Notes: generated by a model not told the origin, from the letters alone. A DNA stretch of 64,000 nt from Ophiura sarsii (GCA_035610835.1 CM069452.1:24557121-24621120), one strand, 5' to 3'; positions 1 through 14,000 are shown, numbered from the stretch's first letter. Numbers and translations: made by a program.

Positions 1-1214
1 AAGTGGATATTTTCATGAGGTTTTCATTTTGGGAATTTACGGATGAACATTTTCTGAAAATTAGCAACAAATGTTGTATGATATTCAGTGCCTCAGACAG
101 ACCAAGCGGGAATATAACACATTTTGTACTGTCCTTTTTATGTCAAATTGTGAAAATATATGTATGCAAAATAAATCCACTTCTAATCCACTTCTACTGT
201 ATTTTATGGATTGGTTTGATATTATCAAGAGATGTTGTGGAAATACGACCTGCCTTAGTTAAGTGGTTTTTATTCATGATAAAGATGTAACTAGTTTGGG
301 GTTAGAGTTATTTATGTACTCCTTGCCAAATATCAAACATGGAGCATATATTTATTCTAAATGTTCCTGTATGGAGCATTTTTATCTCCTGCCCTTTTGT
401 GTTTCTTGTAATTACTCTCGAGTAGCAGCGAACCAATTGATTGGCCAATCAGAGCCCTTTGTTTCGTCATCAGTTCTTTTCACCCAGTTCATTAGTCTTG
501 TTAATGTCTGTTGGGCTGTTGTTCACGTTTGCTCTTTATATTCCAAGAAAATGGTAATGTTTCAAGCAAATTTTATTTAAGACTTATTTGTATGAATTGT
601 CTGAAATTTATTACCTTGATAGAAAGTGTGTAGGGGAGTATGTCAAAAGTGTATATACCTGTAATTACTAACTCAAAAAGAATATGTGATGCGATCTGTG
701 AAAACCCGTTGGATGTCGCAAAATGTGACGCAAAATGTGAGTTCTAGGGATTATGAGTAAAATAGAGAAAATAAAAAAATAAAAAATAAAAAAACCCTTT
801 TGTTCTTTTTTAAAGATTTTTTAAAAGAAAATTAGTTTCCAATACTTTATGTCATCATCTTTCATGAAATTTCACCTTCAAAAACTTTCTTAATTCACTT
901 TTATTATTAACCTTATTATGTTATTATATTGAATTATGTATCTTTTTTGGCCTGTTTTCATGATTTCTTGTTTTGTAGCTTTTGATGACATCACAATCAT
1001 CATTCACTCTCAACTTTTTTTGTAGTGATCGTAGAAAAATGATCGAAACAGTTCTGTAATCACCACAGTTTTAGCTTTCTTTTGATATAAATATCTTCAA
1101 TATGAAAAATGCCACCATGTGGCGGGTTTTCACAGATCGCATCACATATGTGTTAAAATGGTAAACTTTTTGTATTATTTGAAATGTCATTACATTACTT
1201 ATTCAGAAAACAAG
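1..1214. other. Intron of MON2 upstream of the first exon in the window
   Basis: No reading frame here resembles the MON2 segment expected just before the exon at 1806, so the preceding exon lies outside the window. The only structure I see is the inverted-repeat element at 682-1149. The first 30 bases resemble the ends of the repeats near 9970 and 14420 (shared ttcatgaggtttt). Confidence 0.6.
682..1149. mobile_element. MITE-like element with perfect 27-bp terminal inverted repeats
   Basis: Bases 682-708 (beginning ATATGTGATGCGATCTGTG) are the exact reverse complement of 1123-1149. The 468-bp interior has no coding potential. The termini resemble those of the elements at 54789-55016 and 54535-54792, so this belongs to a wider ATATGTGA-ended group. 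ATAT at both tips would suit a TA target duplication. Confidence 0.8.
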
Positions 1215-1639
1215 TACTGTAAAACACTAACATTTCATGGCATTAACATTTAGTGAAATTTGCAAAACAACACCTCTTTTAATTTCACTAATTTGAATCA
1301 TTTGCTATGTTAACCTATGTGTAAAATACTTATTACTGTAAAACAGTTTAATTTCATGGCAACTTAATTTAGCGAATTAGCATTTAGTCAACTTTTTGCG
1401 TCAATTTAATTTCACTAATTTGTATCATCTCCTATATATATATATAATTATTATAAATAATATAATTGGTGGCAATTTAATTTGGCGAACTGGATCTCTT
1501 AGCGAAATTAGCGAAATTAAATAACTAGCGAAATTAAGTTGTTTGACAGTAATTAGCGGTATTTTAATTTAGCGAATAGAGGCCTCTGGCGAAATTAGCA
1601 AAATTAAAAATGCTAGCGAAATTTCGTTCCTTTACAGTA
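1215..1639. mobile_element. TACTGTAAAA palindromic MITE interrupted by a related copy
   Basis: The outer element starts TACTGTAAAACACTAACATT at 1215 and ends in its degenerate inverse, TTTACAGTA, at 1639. A second member (1334-1551, 218 bp, TACTGTAAAACAG to GTTTGACAGTA) lies inside it. The interior carries repeated TTAGCGAAATTAGCG-like words. Terminal TA is consistent with a TA target duplication (Tc1/mariner-type mobilisation, inferred). Confidence 0.8.
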
Positions 1640-1805
1640 TTTCACACATTTTTATTTTATTTTAAGTGCAAAAATTAATAAAGCTCCGAAATTCCATGCT
1701 CACAGTAGTCTGTCTAACAAATGACAGCCTTTGCAGATATGGTTTTATGACACTATAATGCCTCGATGAAATGATAACGGCTTCATATCGTTTCTCATTT
1801 ATCAG

Positions 1806-2038
1806 CCTTGAACTCCTAGACAAAAATGATGCCCCATCGGTTCCCGATGGCTATGGTCTATCCGTCGGTTTTGTCAGCCTCTTGGATGTTGTGAAGTGTG
1901 TGTCTGGCATTGTTACATCGGAGATGGACGTCGAAGAGAGGAGGATACGAACAATGAACAAAGATAAGAAGAAGGTCCAGAGCAAACCAACGACGAAGTC
2001 AAACCAAGAGAACGGGGTCTTGACAGATGTTGATCCAG
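1806..2038 (+). CDS. MON2: MON2 exon (1 of 18 in window)
   Basis: The acceptor is tttctcatttatcag and the donor CCAG|GTAAAG. The exon starts with the last base of a split codon and reads [17 protein letters not shown], matching human LEMLDKVEPPTIPEGYA. It ends after a charged, low-complexity linker (residues like [15 protein letters not shown]) that aligns poorly, as expected for the linker following the HUS half. The ATG at 1771 lies upstream of the acceptor and is not a start. Confidence 0.93.
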
Positions 2039-5000
2039 GTAAAGTAGTCTGTGAAGGTGTCACACACTGTTTTCTCTTTTCTAATTACAGGCTCACTTGG
2101 CAGTGGCGTAACCAGGGTCTTCAATTTGGGGTGGGGGCATGTGGGGGACAGGCCTGTGATTAGGGGGGGAATAACCGACTATGTTTTGTTAATATACATA
2201 GAATTTGTCATTTCATATGGGGTAGGGGAGGGGGCATCAGGGGGCGAGCCTTCTGGCAGGGGGAAAATGCCCTGCCCCCCCTCTAGTTACGCCACTGTCG
2301 CTTGGTCAATTGGCATATTCAAGCCCCCTCATTTTCCTATGGAACTTTAAGATTTTTTGTTTTTGTAATGGCACATTCCTTTGTATTTAATCCTAGCCAG
2401 AATAAAAATTCCAATGTTGAGTCATTTTGCACTCAAAAAAGACTTCGTTAATAAAAATCTTGCCAGACTTTTATTATTGGGCAGTCCTCCAAATTGTTTT
2501 TAGAAATTGTTAACCTCATATGACAATTTGCCCCTAAATATGTGTTTATTGCAGTAGAACTTTGATAGTCTGGTGCCAAATTGCAATATAATGTTTCTGG
2601 TTCCTTAAAAGGACCCTTAAATTTAAATAATCAAGGGCTGGTTGTGTGTAGAGCATAAAAGGCATTTGTATTTATCAAGACATTGACACCAATTGATTTT
2701 AAGAAATAGTTCAATGTGGCTTCAAAATGAGCCCAATGTTGATGTAAATGTAGCCCAAAGTGGATTAAAAAGTAGCCCAATGTGAGTTTATAGCAGGCCG
2801 ATGGATATTCAAAATTAGCCCAATATTGATTCATTAGCTCAATTTGCAACCAAAAGTAGCTCAATTTTGATTAATTAGTAGCCTAATGTGAATTCATTAC
2901 TAGCCCAATGTTGCCTATTATCAGAGATTTATTAAAACTATATAAGTGCGCTAGCGTGCAATCCTATTATCTTCCCCAACAAATTATCAAAAAGATTTAA
3001 CTGACCCCCAGAGAATTGTGATCTTTCCCAATAATCTCCTCTGTGTATACGGTGTAAATCCTAACCCCTGACTCAATTTTGATTGGGATCAGACAGGTAT
3101 CTAAACAGGATCAGTTGTGTGGAGATATAGCGTCGCTATTCTTCCGGCCCTTCAGCATGTATTAAGTAAAACTGCCCGGTGGTTAAGCATAGGAAGTTTT
3201 GCTTTATACATGTCCAGGGGCAAGAGCACTTTCAAGGTTTTGATAGATGTGTTGTTGGCCCTTGAACATGTTTAGAGCAGACTGCCCAAAGGTTATACAT
3301 AGGAATTAATACTTAATACATGCTGAAGGGCCGGATGAAGATACGATGTTTTGACAGAACAGCGACGATAAAGTATTAATGTCTGTATGGTTTAATTTTG
3401 TATGTGTTTTTCTTGTTCAGATTTACAAGGCCTCTGGCAAGAATTAGTGAATTCCTCATGGTGTGGGGTATTAGCTGCGCTGTCATTATTGCAAGATGCA
3501 TGGCAAGTATTGATGTCATAATAAGATTGTAGCATATTATAGAGTACTGAAATTTACCTAATAATAGCTAGGGGAGGGGTGCATATTTTGTGTTTTGGAT
3601 GGGTATGCTGCTAGACTGAGCTAGACTTAAGTCATCTTAAAATGTCGCCCTTCTCTTTATGCTGTACATGCACATATAAGAAAAAGAGGCTTAGGTTGGA
3701 GGTTACTTATATAGATAAGTTGGGTAACATTGGAGGGTACTTATATAGATAAGTTGGGTAACATTTTAAAAATTGCCTTGTAACATAGTGGCCTGCAGAA
3801 TCCCCAGTGGCTGGCCAGCTTAAGGGATGCTATTGACCATTTCACCTCTTGTTGATCGGTGCCTGGTTCCATTCCATGCATGGGAAACATGCATTGACTG
3901 TTGTTGTTACAAATGACTGGTTTGGCTTAGTATATGGTTTATAATGGACACTCCCTTCAAATGCGCACGCACATCGTTGTTTGCTTGGCTGCTGTGACGT
4001 TACAGGTGACATCGTCTATAAGCGTCTGATGTATCAACTGTGCCAAACATTCTGGTGGGTAATGACCATATCCAGTAATTATTATTCTTATGGAGTGGGA
4101 ATGGTTTAATATGTAAATCATTAACCCTAACCCCTAAAGCGTGTGCTGCTGCATTGGCTCGATTACGTCACCTACCACAGGCATATGTGGGCACAAAGTT
4201 TGTGCCCGCATATGCGCTGGGGAGTTAGCTCAGTTTGTAGGGGCACAGACTGGGGTGCGAATGGTCCCGGGATCGAATCCCGGAGGGTGCTCTGTGATTT
4301 TTCGGGTTAAAAAAATTGTACTTTTTCCCCCCTCCCCTGATACACGCAAAAACATAGCCGTGGGAGTTAGGGTTAAAAAGACATCCACTACTGTAAAAGT
4401 GTTAATTTTTGCGCGATTTATTGTTTGCTTGCGCTTTGCCGATTTCGAACTGTTTTGCATGTTTTTAAATTCACCATTTGTAGCGTCATCACATAGACTT
4501 GTACACCAAAGAAATATATTCGCATGTTATTATTTTCACGGTAGCTGTGTCGAGCGTGATTCACGAAAATAAATATAGTGCGAAAATGTCCACTTTTACA
4601 GTAGGCTGCGCCTACATCCACTACTCAAAATATTGACCTGCCCATCCATTATCACACCATAGTCTGGCAACTAAACTAAAATGTCCATTTTTAATTCACT
4701 AAACTCAACCTAAAATAGTAATATTCCAATAAATCAAGTTATTCTTACAATTCGATATGATTTATTAATTTCACAGTATGGATGAAACAGCCACGGAATC
4801 AATATTGAAATCAGAAGAGCTGTATGCCAGTCTGTGTGGTAAACTAGGTCTGACCTTACCTAGAGATGCTTTTGTTACAGCCTTATGTAAGGCTTCACTA
4901 CCTCCGCATTATGCATTGTCTGTACTGAATATAGCATCGCCACAAACTCCACAACATAAAGGTTGGTGTAATGAGAGTTTATTAAGATGAATGAAATGTA

Positions 5001-8000
5001 GAATTATGTAGAGCGTTAGAAATAAGAAAAATAAACTGCTTAAACAGCGGAAAACCCAGCTGGAGAATTATTTTATCTACATTAAGACTTTGACTTTATG
5101 GTGTTAAAATTATAGGTAAATAAATGCGTAGTTGTTGTTTCGAGAGAAATTAGAAAAATCAATGCACGCGCGCTGATGTTGATGTGTGAATAATGGCACG
5201 ACCACGCAGGGGGAGTTCTATTGTGAGCAAGTGCATTGATTTTTCTAATTTTTCGAGAAACAGAACATACGCATGTATTGATCTTATTCATACATGACAC
5301 TATACTAATCAAAATTCACAATTTGAGGATACGTTTGATCTCTTTAATAACGAATAACAACATTGTACCAAGTTTGATAACACCCGCCGTGAAAATCGGC
5401 GAACCTGTGACGCCTGAACAGCGAATCAAAACAAAGCGCATTAGACACTTTTAACACACTCCGCGTATTTTAGTTTCTTGCTTTCTGAATGGTTCGACAC
5501 TACTAAGAGTGTATGAATCTTGGTTATCCATCAGATAATCGGCATGTAAAAACTGGTTATCCGTCAGTTAATTTTGTCATTTCGGGTGCACGAATAACCA
5601 CTATTTTGAACACTGAATATGTAAATTGTATTGATACCAAAGTTGTATCGTAGATGGCATCATGGGGAGCCTTGTTTACCTTGATAAAGACGGATGGTAG
5701 AAAACGTCGGGATAATAAACACTTTTATACATCGTAAAAATCGTCTTTCCCTGTTTACTACTTGTGTATCATTGGTGGTTAAGGTCAAAAGTCATTTGAA
5801 ATCAAGTTGGAAATAAGTATAGACTTTTATTTCTTAAACATTTGGTAGCAAATTAAAAGTTAACTTAAATTAATACCTGCGTTAGGTCACTGGTGTACCA
5901 TTGGACCTCGCATGCAGCTGCAGTATTCAAGGTCACAGAGTAAGGTCAAAAAAGGTCATTTTAAGTCAACTTGGAACACAAAGTTTAGTATACACATTTA
6001 GATGGAAAACAAAGTTTCGTGCCATCAAGATTAATGTTAGGTCATAGGCACATCATGGGATCATGTGTTGGCAGATTCAAGGTCACTAATTACTGTTGTT
6101 GAAAGTCATTTAACACTTTCCACGCATCAGGCGTCTGCAGACGACATTCCAAAATGTCACAAAATGTTTCAAAAATGTCAAAATTATTGAATATCATTAC
6201 CGTATTTGGAATCACTGCGAGAAATGCATTGAAATAAGTGCAAACATGCCTAGTATTGGTTCAGTAATCCATGAGATAGACTTTGAAAATGGGGAAAGGT
6301 TTCTGAAGAAGAAAAAAATCTGTTTTGTACATTGTAAACTAATACTAATACTAGTAATAGCCGCATGGAAAGTGTTAAGATCATCTTTGAAAAAGAACTA
6401 ATATGTCTCCATTTCTCATGTGTCTTTCTTAACTATACCAATATCAATCCTCTTTAATTAACTCCTGACTCTTACCATAATATTTGCTTTTGCCCAGGTC
6501 ATTCCAGGAATACAAGTAGAGATGGCCTATTACAAATGACACAGGGTTCAGACAGTAATTCCAATGAACCAGGGGATGGTAGAAACCAAGTAGTGGCCGT
6601 GGGGACACCCTTAGCAACAGTAGTTGGTACGCAACAAGGTCCTGTTATGGTAAGTTGAATATTCCCAAATAGTATTAGAAATCAAAAGTGAGCCAAAACT
6701 TGCAAACCTTTCCCACTGTAAAATAATTTATTTTAAAGGTCATAATATACTTTCTCGTTTTCTTTTTCGTGTGTTTATCATGTTACAACTGACCAGGGTT
6801 ACAGCTACGGCGGTCGGGTTACTCACGCTGGCCAAACAACACTTAAAAAAAGTTTGGTTTTTTAGGTTTTTTAAAAATTTAAATCTTATGGATAGAATCG
6901 TGAAACTGCCTCATAAAATAAGAAATCATATGGCAGGAACATTCAAAGTGCATTCAAAAAACCTAAAAACCAGTAAGCAGGCCTCCGGACCCCATGCCGG
7001 GATCCACTGCACTTCGTTCGCACACTTACTCCGTTAGTCGTCAGTAAAATTAGCCGGCACTTAATCTGGCCTAGCTATAACCCTGCAACTGACCGTATAA
7101 AACTCCACTCCTCTGGAAGCTAAATAGCAGTGGTTGTACCTTGATACTTTATCATTGGCTAAAGAGTGAATTCATTGGATAAAGATTATGACTAATGACA
7201 TTTTGCTGTCGAGTAAAGTCTGTGTCCGCTTAAGTTAGGAGGTGACTTCAGCTTGTAATCGAGTCGTGGACGCAGCACTTTTGTCGCCACAGCAGTTATA
7301 CGTCTTTGATTGCGAGGATTACAATGCCGTAACATAGGCAATATCATGATGCCTTCACTCAAAATTAGTAGAATATGCATTAACATCACCTCCAAATTTG
7401 AGGTGACACAAGATATAGACCATTTCAAATCGAGATCGGAAAACTTAGGTGCGTAATGCGTTCTTCGCAACGGTTGATCGCATTCATAGCAATGGTTGTC
7501 CGCTTAGTGATTTACTATTATTAACGTGCAAACGTACACTTCGTACACCCATGAGAAGTAATACTAGTAGTGAGACTATCTTTTTTATCAACAATGGCTT
7601 CGATACTTCAAAATCTATTGAGTTGGAAGGTATTACCCTGAATCTCTTTTATCCCACTGTTTTTGTTACTGAAACACCATCAAATATAACTTTGTTAGGA
7701 AGACAATCTCTCACCAACACCAGTGCAATCCACACACGGGTTGTGAAAGACACAGAGTGAAAACGCGTTTGTTTTTCTGTGGATGAACTCAAAAGCACTC
7801 GGTAATCGGAAAGCATCGGAACCGATCTAATATTTTCGGATTTGAAACGGTCTATAGCCTTGAAATATTCACACTATTGTGATTGCTGCGTTACTGGATT
7901 CCCATCATTCTAAAAGAAGAAAAAATGCTAACATTGTTTCCTTTCTTTCATAAATAACCCTGCACACCTAATTTTGCATATGAAAAGGGACAGTCCACTT

Positions 8001-11000
8001 TCAAAGTTTTGGTAAGGTAGAACAATCATGTGTGTCACTAATGTATGGCCTTGCATATATGTGTTGTGTACAGAAGTACAAACTATGTATGGCTTCAATA
8101 TCTGTCAAAAACCTGTCATAGAAGCATCAACAGATTTATCCTGTGGGGACTGACCTCAACATTATTAACCTTTTAGAGAACAACTATGATTGGTTGCAAT
8201 TAGGGTTATGTCATTTATCAAACCAATCAGAAGCAAAGTTAGACTGCTGCTATATCTAGAAGCTATATTTTGATTGGGTAATCAAATGACTATTGTAATT
8301 AGCCAACCAATGAGAGCTTAAAATAAGTGGTATTGTCTAAGGGTTAATATTTGATTTTGGTACTTCCCCTACAGGTTAAATCTTAGCATGTGTGGCTTTG
8401 TTAATAGCAATCATATCATTCTACAAGTTATCCTTAATTCTAAGCATTTTTAATTACAATTATCTGCTTTTATTTTATGTCATGTAAATGGGTTGTGCAA
8501 AGGTTCCCCAACACTGTCATTGTGTGATATTGTACAAGAACTTCTCTTCTTCCATCAAACAAAGCTTGGACTGTCCCTTTGGTCGTCGCACTAGCTGTAA
8601 TTGTTTATCTGTCAATGTTAATGTAGCATGATCTGTCTGTCTTGGCATTCATTGTGCATGCATGCAGAGTGTCAGCTATTTAGTTGCTACAATTATCATC
8701 ACTACATTATGTGCGCCAGTATTTGTATAAAATAAAATCCATGATATTTTCTGTCCAGTGATTGCAGTGTATCTATAGTTTAATAAGTTCCAAATTGGCG
8801 AGAAGAAATATTCGTTTGTTATCTTTCCACGCGCAAAAGTAATCCAAACGTACGCGCCCGCCATTACGGCCACACACACATGTTTTTGGTCCCATACACA
8901 CGACAGCGCATATGATGCAGAGTTCGCTTGTTGCCATTTGAGATCCCGCGTCCTTCTGTATCATTCGCTGTTGTAATGAGGCTTCACCAATTTAGAACTG
9001 ATCAAACTATAGTGCATACACAATCAAAGACAAATCGTGGGACTCATGCATAAATGATGCGTCTGTAACTAGAATGCACTCTGACGTCAACGTACAGGGG
9101 TAGATTAACAAAATTTAAATTATGAAGCTTCTTTAATGTAATATCTTACAATCATTTAGAGTTGGTACATTGAAAATTGCAAAATATTTAAACCTGGCCT
9201 ACCACTTCGGTAGTTCGCCACAGAAGAACTGGTAATAAATACACCTGTTCACTTGATGACAGACTGTACAGGGTTAACATGGAGAAATGTTTACCTTGTC
9301 AAATTCCCAACCTGGATGTGGATAGCAACCCAGAGTGGGATCATGCCTTTAAACTGTACATTTTCTATTTCTCCAATTTGTCGATTTCATTGCATACCTA
9401 ATTAAAGGCTGCATGGATTTGTTATATAAAGATATGCATTGATTTGATTTATAAAAGATTCAAACAAGATGTGTAATGTCTGTAATGTCAGGCAGATCAA
9501 AGAATCTTGCAAACGAACCACTCAAATGTAGAGTAACTACTGTGTTGTGCAAATATGTGGATAGCAACCCAGAGTGGGATCATGCCTTTAAACTGTACAT
9601 TTTCTATTTCTCCAATTTGTCGATTTCATTGCATACCTAATTAAAGGCTGCATGGATTTGTTATATAAAGATATGCATTGATTTGATTTATAAAAGATTC
9701 AAACAAGATGTGTAATGTCTGTAATGTCAGGCAGATCAAAGAATCTTGCAAACGAACCACTCAAATGTAGAGTAACTACTGTGTTGTGCAAATATGCCAT
9801 GCGATTGTGGCATTACGCTAGCTTGTTTTTTCAATCGAACTTAATATGCATTACATGTACATGCGACGTGACAAATGTTTATGCGGTACTCTGTTCTCCG
9901 TTAGTGACCTGAGCTGATTTTGACGTAGCAGTTAAGGACTGCATTTTATTGGAATGATGTGTGTATATTCATGAGGTTTTGACATTTTTTATAAAAACAC
10001 AGAGCTATCTGCTTCTACGTCTGAGCATGAATTAAAAAGCAGTATTTCATCTTGAATGCTGTTAAGTAATGCCTTGAAAATATGTCTTTAATTGTGTTAC
10101 ATGTTTGGTGAAGTCTTTCATTAATAAACTAAACCAAGAACTAATAAACTATGCCATGTTGATAGGTAAAACAGGTGTTATGGCATTTAAAGTAGTCTAG
10201 GTCTTAGCAACTTTAAATCACTTGATTCTTGTGTTTAACATTGGGAGATAACTTTGATAAGACCAGCCTCCATATACTAACCACAGGGTATACTATTCAG
10301 TACTTCTACCTGCATAGTGGGTATGCTTTTGTCTAAGGTACAGATAATGATGATTTTATAGTAGAAACATATAAGGTAAGATGTTAAAGAATGTACCTTC
10401 AACCTTTGGTCACAGAGGGTCGAATTTGGAAAGACCCTAATACTGGAACCAACTAAGAACAACAGCAAATCCTCAGACATTTCTAGCCTGACAAAAACTA
10501 ATGGCTGCCTACAGATTTACAGTCTTCTCGTCGAATATGAAACCAATGTCAACAAATTGAAATTTATATTAAAATCCCTTGCTACCTCTCCCTCCCCCCA
10601 AAAACATACAAGTCATAAGTACAAGATTTTAAACAACTACGCTGTAGTGTAAGTCATAAGCTTTAGTCCAAAAGGTTTAAGCTCTCTTATGACAAAACCA
10701 TGACCAATTCAGATACCTGATGACATACTGGTGTAAACATTTTTACTTATTATGGATCCTATCGTGAAAACTATAAAGTAAATCAAATAGAGCACAAATG
10801 ATAAATAATGTTGCCAGTCCGTTTATTTACCCGTTAAAACACAGAAGAGACTTCGCCAAAAACACTCGAGTGGCCCATCATTAGGGAAGTCTAATCATAC
10901 TTTGGACTTATCTCACAATCAGGTAAACTTATGTAAATTGAATATATCACGGACTATATGGTATATAGCTAATGCTGGGGAAGTTAGAACCAGTTCACTA

Positions 11001-14000
11001 CGGTGCAAACCAAACAACGATGCTTCATAATTTAACATTCTTGACACAGCTGTACACTATTCCATTTGGAGTACAACACATGTGACATCAGTGCATATTC
11101 CAGTAAGAGATGCTGCATTTAGGCAATAAAATCCCCGTTCTACAGGCCTGACCATGCCATTTTTTTCCTTTTCTATTTGTTTGTTTTTACAAAATTGTTT
11201 TGAAAATGTTTCAATTTTATTTGTTTTTTTATTTGTTTTTTTGTTGCTTTTCTGAAAATTTTGTTTGAAATTCACCTAAATGTTTTCAAACATTTTGAGA
11301 AAAAAAACCACACCTGACCCTACATTTACATGAGAGGTCCATTTGCATGTAGAACAGGTTGGGGTTTTTTCATCGCCTTATGCATTAATACTTAGATTTT
11401 TCCATCAGAATGTATGCCAGTGTAAGCTGCAATCACTGGAATATGCTGTGATGTTTGTATTTGTATGGCAAATGGAATGGAGTATAGCTACTTATTAATC
11501 CTAATAATTCATCTAGATTATGTCAAGACCCATCCACCATCTCTTTCAACTAACCAACATATCTAGTCTCATATTAATATTTGAGTGCTTAGTGTTCAGC
11601 CATGTTAAGTGACTTTTGGTGTTTTTTTAGGCTTTGCAGTTTTGAAAACACTTAAAAATGTTTAGTTAGTGCATAAAATGTGATAACTGCTATGGAAACT
11701 TTCAAACTTCTATGCATGTACCTAGCATGTCTGAGCTCAAAGAACTCAAAATAATATAAATGATCATTTCTGAATCTAAAAAAGGTAATATTTCAATAGC
11801 TGAAATATATTTATTATTAGAAATGGTTTACTACCTAAGGGTAATCTAATAGCTGATAGGGAATATTAGGCATATCATAATTAAAATGTAATCAAGTATT
11901 TGCTTAATTCAAACATTTGTATTAAAGGGAAGTCATAAAAAATAGCCGGTGATGGTAAATGACATGCAGACAAATGTTGTTGTTGAGGGCTTCTAGTTCT
12001 ATACAAAACATTACTAACTCACTTCCTTTATACTTCATAAAAAGAGGTACGCCCCTGCCTAAATAGTCTAAAAACAAACTATTTGAACAATACAAACATT
12101 CTGCAACACCGGTAGTTTCCATTTTTGATGCAAGGAATAATTATATTAATTTTATGAATTTTATTAAAAGACCAATAGTTGTCATTCAGTTATTGATACA
12201 ATTTAGAACATAGGCCATCTAAACAATTTATTCGTACAATTTTTACATTTGTAAATATTTTCTTTCGATTAACTGTCAATATCTACTTCACTGTTACACA
12301 CGATTTTCATGTCATCAATAATAATATGGAAACTTGTATTAGCACAGGAATCCTTACAAAATCGCTCATGGCATTGCAGGCAAAATATTGTCATTGTCCA
12401 AATAACAGCAGCATGTACATGATAATGAACTTTATTCTCCATTAAACAGCAGATATTTATTTATTTATTAACCTTTCAAAACCATCCAAATTACAGCTTC
12501 ATTTACCAATGTAATCAATAGGCAACTAACATCATTATTCAATAATAATAATCTATTTATACTATATAACTACCTTTCTTGATGGCACCAAGAGTTTCCC
12601 CCGTGGTGTCCATTATCATGTAGAAGTCTCTTGGTGCCAGATAGGGTTTAGTGAGCATTTCGAATGTTCAAAACTAGAGGCAAAGACTACAATCTTTTGT
12701 TTCAGTAAAAATGTGTTATAAAAGTTACCTGCACTGGTTTGATTGAAGAATATTCCCAAGATTTCAAAAGTTCACTTTTTTACTGATTACTTAAAAGTGA
12801 GTCATGGGAACCCATGTTTTTACAACCAGGAGATGCCCCTCCACCCTCTTCCACCCCCTGCAAGTCTTGTTTCACACACTCTAAATCACATGTATATATA
12901 CATGTAGCAATCTGACCAAAATTGCTATAATGTATTCATCCATCTAACTCTGCAGTGACTTTAGAGATTATTCAGGCGATCAACTTTGATTGATTTCTTA
13001 ATTGGGTTCGATCATTGGAATGCACTCTGAGTTCAGTTCTCGGAGTTATATGAATGAAATAATTATAGTACATTCCCTATCAAATGGAATATGAGCTTGA
13101 ACTCCAAACATTGTAAACCTTGTTTACGGTTTACGTTATTTCCATTGGTCAAGGAAGGGGCAGTCCTTTGGAGGTTCTTTTAGAACCAAATTTATATATA
13201 GTAGGCCAGTGGCAACCTATGTGTAGAGCTCTTTTCAGAGCCACCATCTCTGTTCAGTGGAAGCGGCAATCCATCTGAACAGCTCTTTTCAGAGCCACCA
13301 ATTCTTTCACAAGTAGGAAAGGGCACCTACTCTCAAATCATCGGGCAAGGGGCAGCCCAAATGATGATAACAAGAGAAGTGGCAATCTCTATGTTTTGTT
13401 TAATATTATAATAATTTGGTCCTGAAGAAGTCAGAGCTAATCCTGACGAAAGCTTGACAGATTAAAGCCTATCTCACAAATTGTGAACCTTATTGTGAGT
13501 TGAATTAAAGGTTGAACACATTCAGGCACTGTATGCTATTGTCACATCCTTGGTAATATACAACCTACATCAATGTTTCAATACAATAAGATATGTGCCA
13601 TTTGCTAATTAAAGAATAATGACTGGGTATCATTTGTTCAGAGGTAACTGTGAAGAATCAAAACATTTTCACTTTGGAACAACTTCCGAGGTCCAAAAGT
13701 AAAATGTTTTGATTCTTCACTGTTACCAACAAAACAAGTTATCAAAGTCATTACCCTGATTCAAAACTGTCAATTAAATTTAATGATATGGACTAAGGCT
13801 GTGAATGCACGGGTAGTTTCGTACCCGGGTACCCGACCCGTTTTTCGGGCGGGTACCCGGGTACCCGAAAATAGTTCTAAAATAAAAAATTTAAAAAAAT
13901 TTAAAAAAATTAGATTCTTTTTTTTTGGATTTTTTTTGTTATAAGTACAAATTTGTCCCCCAAAATGACACATGGTAGGGTCAATAGAGGTCATTTGGGG

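Larger units (their letters stand above)
13024..13390 (+). repeat. Array of hairpins with conserved GGCA loops and U-rich loops
   Basis: Successive short hairpins have unrelated but self-complementary stems. GGCA-loop class: AAGGA/TCCTT (13151-13168), TAGG/CCTA (13202-13219), GTTCAGTGGA/TCCA-t-CTGAAC (13252-13280), AGTAGG/CCTACT (13312-13331), GGGC/GCCC (13343-13358), AGAGA/TCTCT (13373-13390). Loops are mostly 8 nt and all contain GGCA. Alternating with the first three are U-loop hairpins at 13173-13187, 13227-13242 and 13281-13296. Spacing is about 51-56 nt, then 30 nt. Two more hairpins lie upstream (13024-13046, 13113-13134). The changing stems with kept pairing suggest an RNA structure. 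Its identity is unknown; a retroelement end is my inference. Confidence 0.7.

Noticed and set aside
1771..1805. ATG at 1771 as a gene start
   Set aside because: It lies in the pyrimidine tract upstream of the exon acceptor; homology starts at 1806 and the protein's N-terminal half is missing.
3501..3512. GT donor at 3507 as the end of MON2 exon 2
   Set aside because: Joining to 4777 gives TAT GGA TGA, a stop, and no nearby acceptor restores the conserved MDETATE block.
8140..8350. CCAAT-box promoter cluster
   Set aside because: The same CCAATCA words in the same order occur at 53.5 kb, so they belong to a repeat.
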